Assembly (NCBI RefSeq): GCF_000828915.1
Contig: NZ_AP014569.1
Coordinates: forward strand, 124,001-188,000
Origin: Serpentinimonas maccroryi
GTDB lineage: Bacteria; Pseudomonadota; Gammaproteobacteria; Burkholderiales; Burkholderiaceae_C
Length of the DNA: 64,000 nucleotides
Direction: 5' to 3'
The notes under the pieces were generated by a model. That model was not told the DNA's origin. It saw nothing but the letters and a program-made list of their open reading frames with translations, and made no database searches. Shown piece after piece: positions 45,964-55,427 of the stretch. Both the position numbers and the translations under genes were made by a program. How positions within the stretch are numbered: position 1 is the first letter of the stretch; each line of letters starts with the position of its first letter.

Positions 45964-47154
45964 CTATTTCGAGAGCACCCGCGTGGCCTCTTCGAGCCCG
46001 CGCAGCGTCAGCGGGTACATGCGCTGGCCAAGGATTTGCTGGATCAGCTCGATGCTGCGCTGGTAGGGCCACAGGCCCGCCGGTTGCGGGTTGATCCAGG
46101 CGTGGCGCGGGTAGTGGTGCGCGAGGCGCTGCAACCAGTCGGCCCCGGTTTCGGCGTTGGCGTATTCGACGCTGCCGCCGGGCTGCAGGATTTCGTAGGG
46201 GCTCATGGTCGCGTCGCCGACAAAAATCAGCTTGTAGTCGCGGTGGTAGGTGTGCAGCAGGTCGAGTGTGGCGGTGCGCTCGCTGTGGCGGCGCTGGTTG
46301 TGCTTCCAGACGAAGTCATAGACGCAGTTGTGGAAGTAGTAGATTTCGAGGTGCTTGAACTCGGCCTTGGCGGCCGCAAACAGGGCCTCGACCTGATGCA
46401 CGTGCTCGTCCATGCTGCCGCCCACGTCGAGCAGCAGCAGCACCTTGACCAGGTTGTGGCGCTCGGGCACTTGGCGCAGCTCGAGCCAGCCGGCGTTGGC
46501 AGCGGTGGCCCGGATGGTGTCGGGCAAGTCGAGCTCGAGCGCGCTGCCTTGGCGCGCGAATTTACGCAGCCGCCGCAGCGCCAGCTTGAGGTGGCGCGGC
46601 CCCAGCGGCGCGCTGTCGTCGTAGTCGCGCCAGAGGCGCTGCTCCCACACCTTGAAGGCGCTGCGCTGGCCGCCGGGGCCGCCGATGCGGATGCCCTGCG
46701 GGTTGTGGCCGCCGTGGCCAAAGGGGCTGGTGCCGCCGGTGCCGATCCACTTGCTGCCGCCGGCGTGGCGCTCGGTTTGCTCGGCCAGCCGCTGCTGCAG
46801 GGTGCGCATGAGTTCGTCCCAGTCGAGCTTCGGGGCGTTGGCCTTTTGCTCGTCGCTCAGCAGCCGTTGCAGCTCCTGTCTTAGCCAGTCGGCTGGGATG
46901 GCGCGCGCGCCCTCGCCCGCCACGGCCTGCACGCCTTTGAAGTGGGCGGCAAAGGCGCGGTCGAAGGGGTCGAACAGGGATTCGTCCTTGACCAGCGTGG
47001 TGCGTGCGAGGTAGTAGAAATCATCGAGCGAGCAGGCGTCGGGGTTGGCCGGGCCCACGAGGCCGGATTGCAGCGCCTGCAGCAGCGTGAGGTATTCGCG
47101 CACCGACACCGGCAGCCGGGCGGCGCGCAAGGCATAGAAAAAATCGATCAGCAT
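45964..47154 (-). CDS. VWA domain protein, CoxE-like
   Basis: A 396-residue protein of the CoxE-like family. After a helical N-terminal half (LIDFFYALRAARLPVSVREYLTLL) comes a von Willebrand A domain with the metal site DVGGSMD and the later conserved HNCVYDFVWKHN and FVGDATMSPYEI segments. Together with the MoxR-type ATPase 36 bases upstream it should form a chaperone pair that remodels or inserts metal into a target enzyme. Partners of this type usually work on a protein encoded nearby, but no such client is seen. The ATG at 47154 (MLIDFFYALR) is chosen over an upstream start. Confidence 0.88.
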   Translation of the reverse strand: MLIDFFYALRAARLPVSVREYLTLLQALQSGLVGPANPDACSLDDFYYLARTTLVKDESLFDPFDRAFAAHFKGVQAVAGEGARAIPADWLRQELQRLLSDEQKANAPKLDWDELMRTLQQRLAEQTERHAGGSKWIGTGGTSPFGHGGHNPQGIRIGGPGGQRSAFKVWEQRLWRDYDDSAPLGPRHLKLALRRLRKFARQGSALELDLPDTIRATAANAGWLELRQVPERHNLVKVLLLLDVGGSMDEHVHQVEALFAAAKAEFKHLEIYYFHNCVYDFVWKHNQRRHSERTATLDLLHTYHRDYKLIFVGDATMSPYEILQPGGSVEYANAETGADWLQRLAHHYPRHAWINPQPAGLWPYQRSIELIQQILGQRMYPLTLRGLEEATRVLSK

Positions 47155-47190
47155 GGGTGGGCTGGGCTGGGTTGAGGGCGCCAAACCGCC

Positions 47191-48033
47191 TCAGCGGTGG
47201 CGCTGGTTCATGAACACCAGGCGCTCGAGCAGGCCGGCATCCTGCTCGTTTTTGAGCAGCGCGCCCGCCAGTGGCGGCACCACCAGCTGCTGCTCTTTGC
47301 CGTGCAGCGCCTGGGGCGGGATGTCTTCGGCCAGCAGCAGCCGGATCCAGTCGAGCAGCTCCGAGGTACTGGGCTTTTTCTTCAGGCCCGGCAGCTGGCG
47401 CAGCTCGAGAAAGGCTTTGAGCGCCGCCGTGAGCAGCTCGTCTTTGAGGCCGGGAAAGTGCACGCCCACGATGCGGCGCAGCGTGGCCGGGTCGGGGAAC
47501 TGGATGTAGTGGAAAAAGCAGCGGCGCAAAAAGGCGTCGGGCAGCTCTTTTTCGTTGTTCGAGGTGATGAACACCAGCGGCCGGTGCCGCGCCCGGATGG
47601 TCTGGCGCGTCTCGTAACAGTGGAACTCCATGCGGTCGAGCTCGCGCAGCAAGTCGTTGGGGAATTCGATGTCGGCCTTGTCGATTTCGTCGATCAAGAG
47701 CACCAGCGGCTGCTCGGCCGTGAAGGCCTGCCAGAGCACGCCTTGCACGATGTAGTGGCCGATGTCGCGCACGCGCTCGTCCCCGAGCTGCGAGTCGCGC
47801 AGGCGGCTCACGGCGTCGTACTCGTACAGGCCCTGCTGCGCCTTGGTGCTGCTCTTGATGTGCCATTGCAGCAGCGGCAGCCCCAAGGCCGCCGCCACCT
47901 CTTCGGCCAGCAGGGTTTTGCCGGTGCCGGGTTCGCCCTTGATGAGCAAGGGCCGCTGCAAGGTGATGGCGGCGTTGACCGCGAGCAACAAATCGGGGCT
48001 GGCGACGTAGTGGGGGGAGCCGGAGAATTTCAT
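47191..48033 (-). CDS. MoxR-family AAA+ ATPase
   Basis: A 280-residue AAA+ ATPase: Walker A GEPGTGKT (33-40), Walker B LVLLIDEIDKAD, sensor 1 VFITSNNEKELPDAFLRRC. The start at 48033 (MKFSGSPHYVASPDLLL) matches the family; longer readings have no similarity. MoxR ATPases act with VWA proteins as chaperones for enzyme maturation or envelope stress, and the VWA gene follows here. No clear Shine-Dalgarno is seen: the bases before the ATG are CT-rich. Confidence 0.92.
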   Translation of the reverse strand: MKFSGSPHYVASPDLLLAVNAAITLQRPLLIKGEPGTGKTLLAEEVAAALGLPLLQWHIKSSTKAQQGLYEYDAVSRLRDSQLGDERVRDIGHYIVQGVLWQAFTAEQPLVLLIDEIDKADIEFPNDLLRELDRMEFHCYETRQTIRARHRPLVFITSNNEKELPDAFLRRCFFHYIQFPDPATLRRIVGVHFPGLKDELLTAALKAFLELRQLPGLKKKPSTSELLDWIRLLLAEDIPPQALHGKEQQLVVPPLAGALLKNEQDAGLLERLVFMNQRHR

Positions 48034-48230
48034 GGGCAAGAAAGGAGCTTCAAGGAGGTGGGCTGGGTTGGCCAAGGGCCGGAGGAGCCCATTGCTGGCG
48101 GGTGGTGCAGGTCGTTGGCGGGGTGCCAAGCCAGATGGTAGGCAGGAAGTGGGTAACTTGCAACAGCCTATGGTAGCGCCAAAGTACCCAAGCAGCATAG
48201 AATCACAATTTCCATCTTCCAGCCCCCCCC

Positions 48231-50336
48231 TTGCAGCGCATCATGCAGCCACCCAGCCCCAGCCTGCGGCCACCTGCCGCCTGCCACCGGCCCTGCAGCC
48301 GTGGTGAATGCGCCAGCCTGCGCGCGCATCAAGCTATGCAGGCATGGATGAGCGTGCTGGTTTTTTTGGCCACGGTTGCGGGCGCGACGGTGCATGCCCA
48401 AGCCCTGCCCGGGGCGGCCGATTCTGCGCAAACGCCCCTACTGGCCCAAGGAGTACAAGCTTCCCAGTTTGATTTGATGGCGCAAGCCGAGCCCGATTTT
48501 TTTGCCGATCAGGCGCCGCTGCAGGTGCTGTCGGTCACGCGCTTGGCACAGCCGCTGGCCGACACCCCCGGTGCCGTCACGGTGCTCGACCGCCAGACCC
48601 TGCGCCGCTCGGGTGCGCGCAATATCACCGAGGCGCTGCGGCTGGTGCCGGGTTATATGGTGGCAGGCCTAAACGGTGCCAACTTGGTGGCGGCTTACCA
48701 TGCGCCGGTGGACGAATACGGGGTGCGCAGCCTGATTTTGGTCGATGGGCGCTCGCTATACAGTCCCAGTTACTTTGGTGGCGGCTTTAGGGCGCTCAAC
48801 GCGGTGCCGATCGAGGAGGTCGAGCGCATCGAGGTGCTGCGCGGCAGCAACTCGACCGCTTTCGGCGCGCACGCCCTGTTTGGCGTCATCAACGTGGTGA
48901 CGCGCCACACGCTCGACACGCTCGGTCAGGCGGTGAGCTTCACTGCCGGTGGCGGTGGTGTGGCCGACGTCTACGCTCGCATCGGCTGGGGAGCGCCGGG
49001 GCTGGCGCAGCGCCTGAGCGTGAACCGCAGCGCCGACCACGGCCTGCGCGACCTGCGCGACAGCCACGAGCGCGTGCAGCTGCTTTGGCGTGCCGACCTT
49101 AAGCCCCGCCCCGCTACCGAGTTGATGTTCCAAGCCGGCTTGAGCGAGTTGGATGCTGGTCATGGGTTTGCGAGCAATCCCGACGACCCGCAGCGTGACG
49201 TGGCGTTGCGCAAATCCCACGCGCTGCTGCAATGGCGCCATGCCGATGGCCCTGAGGCCACGTGGAAGGCCACCTTGTCGTGGGACGAAGAGCGCCTCAG
49301 CGATCCGAGCCAGACGGATTCGATTGGATTTAGTTTTTCGCCCACACCAGACATCGCCGACCTAATCTACCACGAGCAGCGGCTGGCGCTGGAGCTTGAG
49401 CACACGCGCGTGATCTCGCCGAGCTGGCGCTGGGTGCTGGGGGGTGGTGTGCGCGACGACAGCAGCTTTGCGCCGGTGTTGTTTACCACCACCGAGCGCG
49501 TGGGCGTGCGCGATTGGCGGGTGTTCGGGCATGCGGAATGGGCGCCGGCACCGCGGTGGCTGCTCAACGCCGGACTGTTTGCTGGCTACCGCAGCGACAC
49601 CGGCAGCTACTTGGCCCCGCGCCTGATGCTCAACCACGAGCTTGCGCCCGGCCACACGCTGCGCGCCGGGCTGACGCGCGCCGAACGGCCGCCGCTGTTG
49701 TTCGAGCGCAGTTCCGATGTGCGCGCTTACATCAACCGTACGCCAGTCGGTACGGTCCACCGCCCGAACCCGGCTTTGCGCAACGAGGTCTTGCAAGCGC
49801 AGGAGCTGGGCTACCACGCCAGCTTGGCCGAGGGGCGCGTGAATCTGGATGTGCGGCTATACCAAGAGCGCATGGGCGATTTCATCCAGTTTCGCTCAGG
49901 TGTGCCGCGCCAGTACGTCAACGCCCCCGGCTTCACATTGCGCGGGCTCGAGTACCAGCTGATCTGGCGCCCCAGTGAGCGCACCGAACTGCGCCTGAAC
50001 CAGTCCTTCAACCAGATGCGCTGGCACCAAGCCGGGCCTATAGGCCGCGAGCCGCCCGCCCGTCTGAGCACCGTGGCCTGGTTTCAGCGGCTGGACGACG
50101 GCTGGGACGTGGCCCTGATGCTGCACGAACACAACGGCATGTCGTGGCGCCCACCGGCCAGTGCGGTGGGATCCGTCACCCGCGTCGATGCCCGCCTAGC
50201 GCGCGCGTTCGACTGGGGTGGCGCGCGCGCCGAAGCCGCCTTGGTGGTGCAGTCGCTCGGCGGCGACATCGACGAATTCGTGCCCAATCGGCTTAGCAAC
50301 CGGCGCGTCTATGCGAGCCTGCGCCTCGAATTCTGA
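48231..50336 (+). CDS. TonB-dependent outer membrane receptor
   Basis: A beta-barrel receptor of up to 701 residues: plug domain (VLSVTRLAQPLADTPGAVTV, ALRLVPGYMVAG, SLILVDGRSLYSP, EEVERIEVLRGSNSTAFGAH, FGVINVVTRH) and a 22-strand-type barrel ending in the aromatic VYASLRLEF. The start is unsure: 48231 and 48243 give a Cys- and Pro-rich lead; 48336 (MQAWMSVLVFLATVAGATVH) puts the signal peptide at the very front. It overlaps the next gene, a periplasmic binding protein, and a diguanylate cyclase follows. The plug resembles receptors of the catecholate or vitamin type, but the ligand is unknown. Function in signalling rather than uptake is suggested by the operon. Confidence 0.9.
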   Translation: MQRIMQPPSPSLRPPAACHRPCSRGECASLRAHQAMQAWMSVLVFLATVAGATVHAQALPGAADSAQTPLLAQGVQASQFDLMAQAEPDFFADQAPLQVLSVTRLAQPLADTPGAVTVLDRQTLRRSGARNITEALRLVPGYMVAGLNGANLVAAYHAPVDEYGVRSLILVDGRSLYSPSYFGGGFRALNAVPIEEVERIEVLRGSNSTAFGAHALFGVINVVTRHTLDTLGQAVSFTAGGGGVADVYARIGWGAPGLAQRLSVNRSADHGLRDLRDSHERVQLLWRADLKPRPATELMFQAGLSELDAGHGFASNPDDPQRDVALRKSHALLQWRHADGPEATWKATLSWDEERLSDPSQTDSIGFSFSPTPDIADLIYHEQRLALELEHTRVISPSWRWVLGGGVRDDSSFAPVLFTTTERVGVRDWRVFGHAEWAPAPRWLLNAGLFAGYRSDTGSYLAPRLMLNHELAPGHTLRAGLTRAERPPLLFERSSDVRAYINRTPVGTVHRPNPALRNEVLQAQELGYHASLAEGRVNLDVRLYQERMGDFIQFRSGVPRQYVNAPGFTLRGLEYQLIWRPSERTELRLNQSFNQMRWHQAGPIGREPPARLSTVAWFQRLDDGWDVALMLHEHNGMSWRPPASAVGSVTRVDARLARAFDWGGARAEAALVVQSLGGDIDEFVPNRLSNRRVYASLRLEF

Positions 50337-51345
50337 TCCCGAACAGCCCGCCCGGCGCATGGGTTTGCTGGCCGGCTTGGGGCTGCTGGGCTTGGGCCAG
50401 CTCGCCAGTGCCGACCTGTGGGCGCAAGGGATAGCCCCCGCTGTGGCGCAGCCCGCCACAAATCCAAATCCTTCGCCCCTGTGGGTGGTGATGTCAGAGC
50501 GCAACGCGGCCCAGGACGAGGCGCTGCGCGTGCTGCGCAGCGGTGCGGCGCTGCCCTTGCAGGCGGGCCTGTGGTCCGATTGGGCGCAGTGGGAGCAGCT
50601 GGCTTCGGGTTCGGCCCTGATGCTGTTGGGTGCGCGCGCGCTGGCGGCCTGGGCGCAGCGCCAGCCCCCCGCCTTGCCAGCCATGCCGTGGGTGGCGGGG
50701 CTGCTGTCGCAAGCGGCATGGGCGGGATTGCCCGCTGCGCTGCGCGGCCGCACCCACGTGGCTTGGTTGGATCAGCCGCTGCCGCGCTTGGCCGAGCTGC
50801 TGCGGCTGGCCTTGCCCGATCGCTCGCGGGTGGCTGTGCTGTTTGGCCCCGCCACCCGCGTCTGGCGCGAGCCGCTGCAAGAGGCCCTGCATGCGCGCCA
50901 CTGGCAGATGCAAGCGGCGCAGTTGCACGAATCCGACGGGCCGGCCGAGCTCTTTGCCGCCCTGAGCCGTGTGCTCGATAGCAGCGAGGCGCTGCTGCTG
51001 TTGCCCGACGCCCAAGTGGTGCAGCCCAGCCAATTCCAGAATTTGCTGATCGCAGCCTACCGCCAGCGCCTGCCGGTGGTGTCGTTCTCCCAGGCCCATG
51101 TGCGTTCGGGAGCCTCCTTGGGCTTGTACACCACCCCCACCCAAGCGGCGCTGCAGATGCTCGACCTGCTGCGCAAAGCGCAGCAGCCCGGGGTGCGCTT
51201 GCAACAGCAGTGGGCCAGCCAGTTCGAACTGGCCATCAACGAGCCGGTGGCACGTTCGCTCAACCTCCTGTTGCCCTCGGTGGCCATGCTGGCCGGGGCG
51301 CTGATGCAGCGCACCGGTGCCGCGCCAGAGGGGGGTGCTCGATGA
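50311..51345 (+). CDS. Periplasmic ABC-type substrate-binding-like protein
   Basis: A 344-residue exported protein resembling the ABC_sub_bind group (COG2984-like, two-lobed binding proteins). The start at 50311 overlaps the receptor gene by 26 bases and gives a signal peptide with RR before the hydrophobic core (ARRMGLLAGLGLLGLGQLAS, cut near WAQ-G); an ATG at 50359 is also possible. Lobe features include DRSRVAVLFGPATRVWREPL, EALLLLPDAQVVQPSQFQNL and RQRLPVVSFSQAHVRSGASL. No ABC permease or ATPase is nearby. Its stop overlaps the start of the diguanylate cyclase (ATGA), so it probably delivers a signal to that enzyme's periplasmic domain. Confidence 0.8.
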   Translation: MRACASNSDPEQPARRMGLLAGLGLLGLGQLASADLWAQGIAPAVAQPATNPNPSPLWVVMSERNAAQDEALRVLRSGAALPLQAGLWSDWAQWEQLASGSALMLLGARALAAWAQRQPPALPAMPWVAGLLSQAAWAGLPAALRGRTHVAWLDQPLPRLAELLRLALPDRSRVAVLFGPATRVWREPLQEALHARHWQMQAAQLHESDGPAELFAALSRVLDSSEALLLLPDAQVVQPSQFQNLLIAAYRQRLPVVSFSQAHVRSGASLGLYTTPTQAALQMLDLLRKAQQPGVRLQQQWASQFELAINEPVARSLNLLLPSVAMLAGALMQRTGAAPEGGAR

Positions 51346-52691
51346 ACCCCGACCCCATGCTGCGCCAGATGCGCCTGCGCCTGTGGCTGGCTGCCGCCTT
51401 GCCGGCGGTGCTGGTGATGTTGGTGCTTCTGGTGCTGTTCGTGCAGCGCCACAGCTTCGAGCTCCTCCAAGCCCAGCAGCATCAGGCGCAAGCCGTGGCC
51501 AAGCAACTGGCCAGCCAAGCCGAGTTTGCTCTGTTTGCCGCCGACGTGCAGACCCTGCAGCGCCTGGCCGGCGCCACCAAAGACAGCGACGACGACTTGG
51601 TGGCGGTGGCGCTGCGCGCCGCCAACGGGCATTTTCAGGCCGGAGCAGGGCGCTTTGGCGCCCAATTGCCCGATTTTTCAGGCAACCGCGTGCACCTCAA
51701 TGGCGACCGCTTGTGGGTGATCTACGAGGTGCGTTCGCAATTGATGGCGGTCGATGATCCGCTGGCCGCCGGCTTGCTGGAGTCTGGGGTGGCAGAGTCG
51801 GTGGTGCTCGGTTACGTGGCGCTCGAATACGACCTGAGCGCGCTCCAGCGCAGCAGCCGGCAGTTGCTGCTTTGGGCGCTGGCGGCCACCGGCCTAGCCT
51901 TGGTGTTGGCGGCGCTGCTGTCGGCCCTGATCGCCTCCAGCGTGACGCGGCCGGTGGCCCACATCAGCGACGTGGTGCGCCGCATCGGCGGCGGGCAATT
52001 GCAGGCGCGCGCCGACGTGGAGCGCTGCGGCCCGATGGCCCAGTTGGCCAGCGGCATCAACCGTATGGCCAGCCAGGTCGCCGTGACGCAAGAAGAGCTC
52101 ATGCAGCAGGTGCAGCAAGCCACCGACGAACTGCGCCTGCAAAAGCTCGAGGCAGAGCGCACGGCGCGCACCGATGGCCTGACGGGTTTGCTGCGCCGGC
52201 GTGCCTTCATCGAGTTGGCCGAGGCCGAAATCCAGCGCAGCCTGCGCTACGAAGATCCGCTCTCGTTCATCATGTTCGACGTAGATCATTTCAAGTTTAT
52301 CAACGACAACCACGGCCACCCCTGTGGCGACGCAGCCCTGGTGCACTTGGCTGAGCTGTTGCGCGAGCAGATGCGCGATTCCGATCTGCCTTGCCGCTGG
52401 GGTGGCGAGGAGTTCGTGGTGTTGCTGCCGCGCACCAGCGCCGACGTGGCGCGCCACGCGGCCGAGCGCATCCGCAGCCATTTTGAGGCCAACCCGGTGC
52501 GCTGGAAAGATCGCAGCCTGCGTGTGACGGCCAGCTTCGGCGTGGCCGCCTTTGATGCGCGCGACATCAGCCTGTCGAGCATGGTGGCGCGCGCCGACAC
52601 AGCCCTGTACCGCGCCAAACGCAACGGTCGCAACCGGGTCGAGGTGGCCGAAGGCGGTTTTGCTGCGGGCTTGGAGCAGCCGACGGCTTAA
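51342..52691 (+). CDS. Membrane-bound diguanylate cyclase (periplasmic sensor, HAMP, GGDEF)
   Basis: A 449-residue enzyme that makes cyclic di-GMP from GTP. Order: membrane helix (LWLAAALPAVLVMLVLLVLF), periplasmic sensor of about 130 residues with a CHASE8-like look, second helix (LLLWALAATGLALVLAALLS), HAMP (ARVTRPVAHI-type: SSVTRPVAHISDVVRRIGGG), coiled coil, GGDEF domain. The active site GGEEF is at residues 354-358, and an I-site RxxD (RDSD) lies five residues before it, so product inhibition is expected. It overlaps the binding protein gene (ATGA), and a hairpin with T tract follows the stop. Confidence 0.93.
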   Translation: MNPDPMLRQMRLRLWLAAALPAVLVMLVLLVLFVQRHSFELLQAQQHQAQAVAKQLASQAEFALFAADVQTLQRLAGATKDSDDDLVAVALRAANGHFQAGAGRFGAQLPDFSGNRVHLNGDRLWVIYEVRSQLMAVDDPLAAGLLESGVAESVVLGYVALEYDLSALQRSSRQLLLWALAATGLALVLAALLSALIASSVTRPVAHISDVVRRIGGGQLQARADVERCGPMAQLASGINRMASQVAVTQEELMQQVQQATDELRLQKLEAERTARTDGLTGLLRRRAFIELAEAEIQRSLRYEDPLSFIMFDVDHFKFINDNHGHPCGDAALVHLAELLREQMRDSDLPCRWGGEEFVVLLPRTSADVARHAAERIRSHFEANPVRWKDRSLRVTASFGVAAFDARDISLSSMVARADTALYRAKRNGRNRVEVAEGGFAAGLEQPTA

Positions 52692-52710
52692 GGCGGCTCG
52701 CGCAAGGGAC

Positions 52711-52738
52711 ACCGCGCAGCAGCAGCGGCGCGGTTTTT
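52711..52738 (+). terminator. Rho-independent terminator of the receptor/cyclase operon
   Basis: A 7-bp stem ACCGCGC (52711-52717) / GCGCGGT (52728-52734) with a 10-base loop, running into TTTTT at 52734-52738. It lies 20 bases after the cyclase stop and just before the argH stop on the other strand. Confidence 0.75.
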
Positions 52739-54215
52739 AGGTGGGTGTGGTGGCCGGTGCATCCAACCCGAGCCGCGCGCGCTGGCACGCCAGCTGCAGC
52801 CGCACTTGGGCCGGCGCCGTGCCGCCCACGGTCGAGCGCGCCTCGAGCGAGCCGCGCAGGCTCAGGCAGTCATAGACATCGGCCTCGATCAGCGGGTGAA
52901 AGCCTTGCAGCACCGCCAGCGGCAGCTCGGCCAAGCCGCAGGCGTGGCTGCTGGCGGCCTTGACGGCGTGCGCCACGCACTCGTGCGCGTCGCGAAACGG
53001 CAGCCCCTTTTGCACCAGGTAGTCGGCCAGGTCGGTGGCGGTGGCGTAGCCTTTTTGCGCCGCCTGCTCCATGGCAGCGGCGTTGACGCGCAAGCCCCCT
53101 TGCTTGAGGCCGGTGGCCGCATCGGGCGTGCCACCGATCATCTCGGCAAAAATGCGCAGCGTATCGCGCAGCGTGTCCACGGTGTCGAACAGCGGCTCTT
53201 TGTCTTCCTGGTTGTCTTTGTTGTAGGCCAGCGGCTGGGCTTTCATGAGTACCAGCAGGCCCATCAGGTGGCCGATCACGCGCCCGGTCTTGCCGCGCGC
53301 AAGTTCGGGTACGTCGGGGTTTTTCTTTTGCGGCATGATCGAACTGCCGGTGGTGTAGCGGTCGGCCAGCGCCACAAAGCCAAAGTTTTGGCTCATCCAG
53401 ATGATCAGCTCTTCGCTCAGGCGGCTCAGGTGCACCATGCACAGGCTGGCGGCGGCGCAGAACTCGAGCGCAAAGTCGCGGTCGCTCACGGCGTCGAGGC
53501 TGTTGAGGCACAACTGCGGCTGGCCGTGCTCATCGACCATGCCCAGCGTGCGCGCCACGCGCTCGCGGTCCAGCGGGTAGCGGGTGCCGGCCAGCGCCGC
53601 GCTGCCCAGCGGCAGCCGGTTGGTGCGCCGGCGCACGTCGGCCAAGCGCTCGGCGTCGCGCGCAAACATCTCGACATAAGCCAGCAGATGGTGCGCAAAA
53701 CTCACCGGCTGCGCCACTTGCAGGTGGGTAAAGCCGGGCATGATCACGTCCACGTGCTGCTCGGCCACCTCGACCAAGGCGCGCTGCAGTTGTTGCAGCA
53801 GCGCCTGCAGGCCGTCGATCTCGTCGCGCAGCCACAGGCGCACGTCGGTGGCCACTTGGTCGTTGCGGCTGCGCCCGGTGTGCAGGCGCTTGCCGGCGTC
53901 GCCCACGAGCTGCGTCAGGCGCGCTTCGATGTTCAGGTGTACGTCTTCGAGCTCGAGCTTCCACTCGAAGCGCCCAGCTTCAATCTCGGCCGCGATGCCG
54001 GCCATGCCGCGCTCGATGGCGGCCCAGTCGGCGGCGCTGATGATGCCTTGCGCCGCCAGCATCTCGGCGTGCGCTAGGCTGGCGCGGATGTCGGCGCGCC
54101 ACAGGCGCTGGTCAAATCCCACGCTGGCGGTGTAGCGCTGCACCAGCGCGCTCACGGGTTCGCTGAACAGGGCCGACCAGGCCTGGGTTTTGGAGTCGAG
54201 TTGGCTGGCAGTCAT
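52737..54215 (-). CDS. argH: Argininosuccinate lyase
   Basis: ArgH splits argininosuccinate into arginine and fumarate, the last step of arginine synthesis. The ATG at 54215 gives 492 residues. Seen: [43 protein letters not shown] and the fumarase/aspartase signature [13 protein letters not shown] with the catalytic Ser. The C-terminal part after residue 465 is slightly longer than usual ([15 protein letters not shown]). The gene diverges from a LytTR regulator, matching the common argH-algZ-algR-hemC neighbourhood. The open frame upstream of 54215 is not part of the protein. Confidence 0.97.
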   Translation of the reverse strand: MTASQLDSKTQAWSALFSEPVSALVQRYTASVGFDQRLWRADIRASLAHAEMLAAQGIISAADWAAIERGMAGIAAEIEAGRFEWKLELEDVHLNIEARLTQLVGDAGKRLHTGRSRNDQVATDVRLWLRDEIDGLQALLQQLQRALVEVAEQHVDVIMPGFTHLQVAQPVSFAHHLLAYVEMFARDAERLADVRRRTNRLPLGSAALAGTRYPLDRERVARTLGMVDEHGQPQLCLNSLDAVSDRDFALEFCAAASLCMVHLSRLSEELIIWMSQNFGFVALADRYTTGSSIMPQKKNPDVPELARGKTGRVIGHLMGLLVLMKAQPLAYNKDNQEDKEPLFDTVDTLRDTLRIFAEMIGGTPDAATGLKQGGLRVNAAAMEQAAQKGYATATDLADYLVQKGLPFRDAHECVAHAVKAASSHACGLAELPLAVLQGFHPLIEADVYDCLSLRGSLEARSTVGGTAPAQVRLQLACQRARLGLDAPATTPT

Positions 54216-54432
54216 GGTGCGGGTGTGGGGCAGGGTGGGGGCAGGGTGCGGAAGCTCAGGGCGTGCAAGGCGAGCGGGCAACAGGGCGCGGGCAGGGCAA
54301 AATTGGCGAAAATGGATGCGGCTGTAAACGCCAGCCCGAATTTTACGTGGCCCGGCTGGGCTGAGCAGGCTGAGCAAGCCGAGTGGGCTGAGCAGGGTGT
54401 ACGGGCTGTACGTGTGCGGAGAAAGGGCTGCC

Positions 54433-55332
54433 GTGGTGTTGCGGGTGTTGCTGGTGGATGACGAGGCGCTGGCGCGGGCGCGGCTGCGGGCGCTGCTCGA
54501 TGAGCTGAGCTTGGCCGAGGCGGGCGCGCCGCTGGAGGTGGGCGAGGCCGCCAACGCGGTGCAGGCCATGGAGCGCTTGCAGCACGCCGCTTGGGATGTG
54601 CTGCTGCTCGACATCCAAATGCCAGGCCTCAACGGGCTGCAACTGGCCGAGCGCTTGCGCCATTGGCCCAGCGACTGGCCGGCGCCGCCGGCGCTGGTGT
54701 TCGTGACTGCGCACACCGCGCACGCGCTGGCGGCCTTCGAGCTGCAGGCCATCGATTACCTGACGAAACCGGTGCGGCGCGAGCGCCTGCAGCAGGCGCT
54801 GGTCAAAGCGGCGCGCTGGCGGCAGGCGGCTGGGCAGGCGGCGGCTGGAGTGGCCGTGGCTGATGTGGCGGCTGCCGCAGCTGCCGTGGCGGGCGGCTCC
54901 CCGCCCCCCGCGCCGGCGCCCGCCCCGCTGCCCGAGGCGCTCACGATCCACGACCGCGGCAGCCTCGTGCGTGTGCCGCTGGCCGATATCCTGTACATCA
55001 AGGCCGAGTGCAAGTACCTGACGGTGCGCACCGCCGCCCAGAGTTACCTCTACGAGGGCGCGCTGAACGAACTGGACCAGGCTCACCCGGGGCGCTGGCT
55101 GCGCATCCACCGCAACGCGCTGGTGGCGCGGCACCGCGTGCGCACGCTCGAAAAAGCCGGTGCGCACAGCGGCCACGACGAGCCCGAGGGCTGGTGGTTG
55201 CGCCTCGATGCGGTGCCCGAGGCGCTGGCAGTATCCAGGCGCCAGTTGCCGCTGGTGCGCGAGCTGCTCAATGGCTCGCGCCCGCAGGCTGGGGCCGACA
55301 AGCCCGCCAAGCCTGGTGCCGGCAGCGGATAA
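54433..55332 (+). CDS. LytTR-family response regulator (AlgR-like)
   Basis: A 299-residue two-domain regulator. The receiver domain has Asp9/Asp10, phosphorylation Asp60 ([12 protein letters not shown]) and the Lys of DYLTKPVRR; after a long Ala/Pro linker (about residues 130-170) comes a LytTR DNA-binding domain ([45 protein letters not shown]). The likely start is the GTG at 54433 with AAAGGG before it. The related AlgR of pseudomonads controls pili and exopolysaccharide. Its usual sensor kinase gene (algZ/fimS) would be expected beside it, but argH comes directly instead. hemC follows 95 bases downstream. Confidence 0.88.
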   Translation: MVLRVLLVDDEALARARLRALLDELSLAEAGAPLEVGEAANAVQAMERLQHAAWDVLLLDIQMPGLNGLQLAERLRHWPSDWPAPPALVFVTAHTAHALAAFELQAIDYLTKPVRRERLQQALVKAARWRQAAGQAAAGVAVADVAAAAAAVAGGSPPPAPAPAPLPEALTIHDRGSLVRVPLADILYIKAECKYLTVRTAAQSYLYEGALNELDQAHPGRWLRIHRNALVARHRVRTLEKAGAHSGHDEPEGWWLRLDAVPEALAVSRRQLPLVRELLNGSRPQAGADKPAKPGAGSG

Positions 55333-55427
55333 TTGCAGGCGTAGGTCCCAAGTCCTACGGTCGGGCGTGGTGCCTGCGCTGCGGCCCCGACCCGTATTTG
55401 GCCCCATTTTTCGCTTGTGCCCGCCCT

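Noticed and set aside
54351-54405. CRISPR-like array from the repeated CTGAGCAG units before the AlgR-like gene
   Set aside because: The units are short, imperfect and have no spacers; no cas genes are present in the window.
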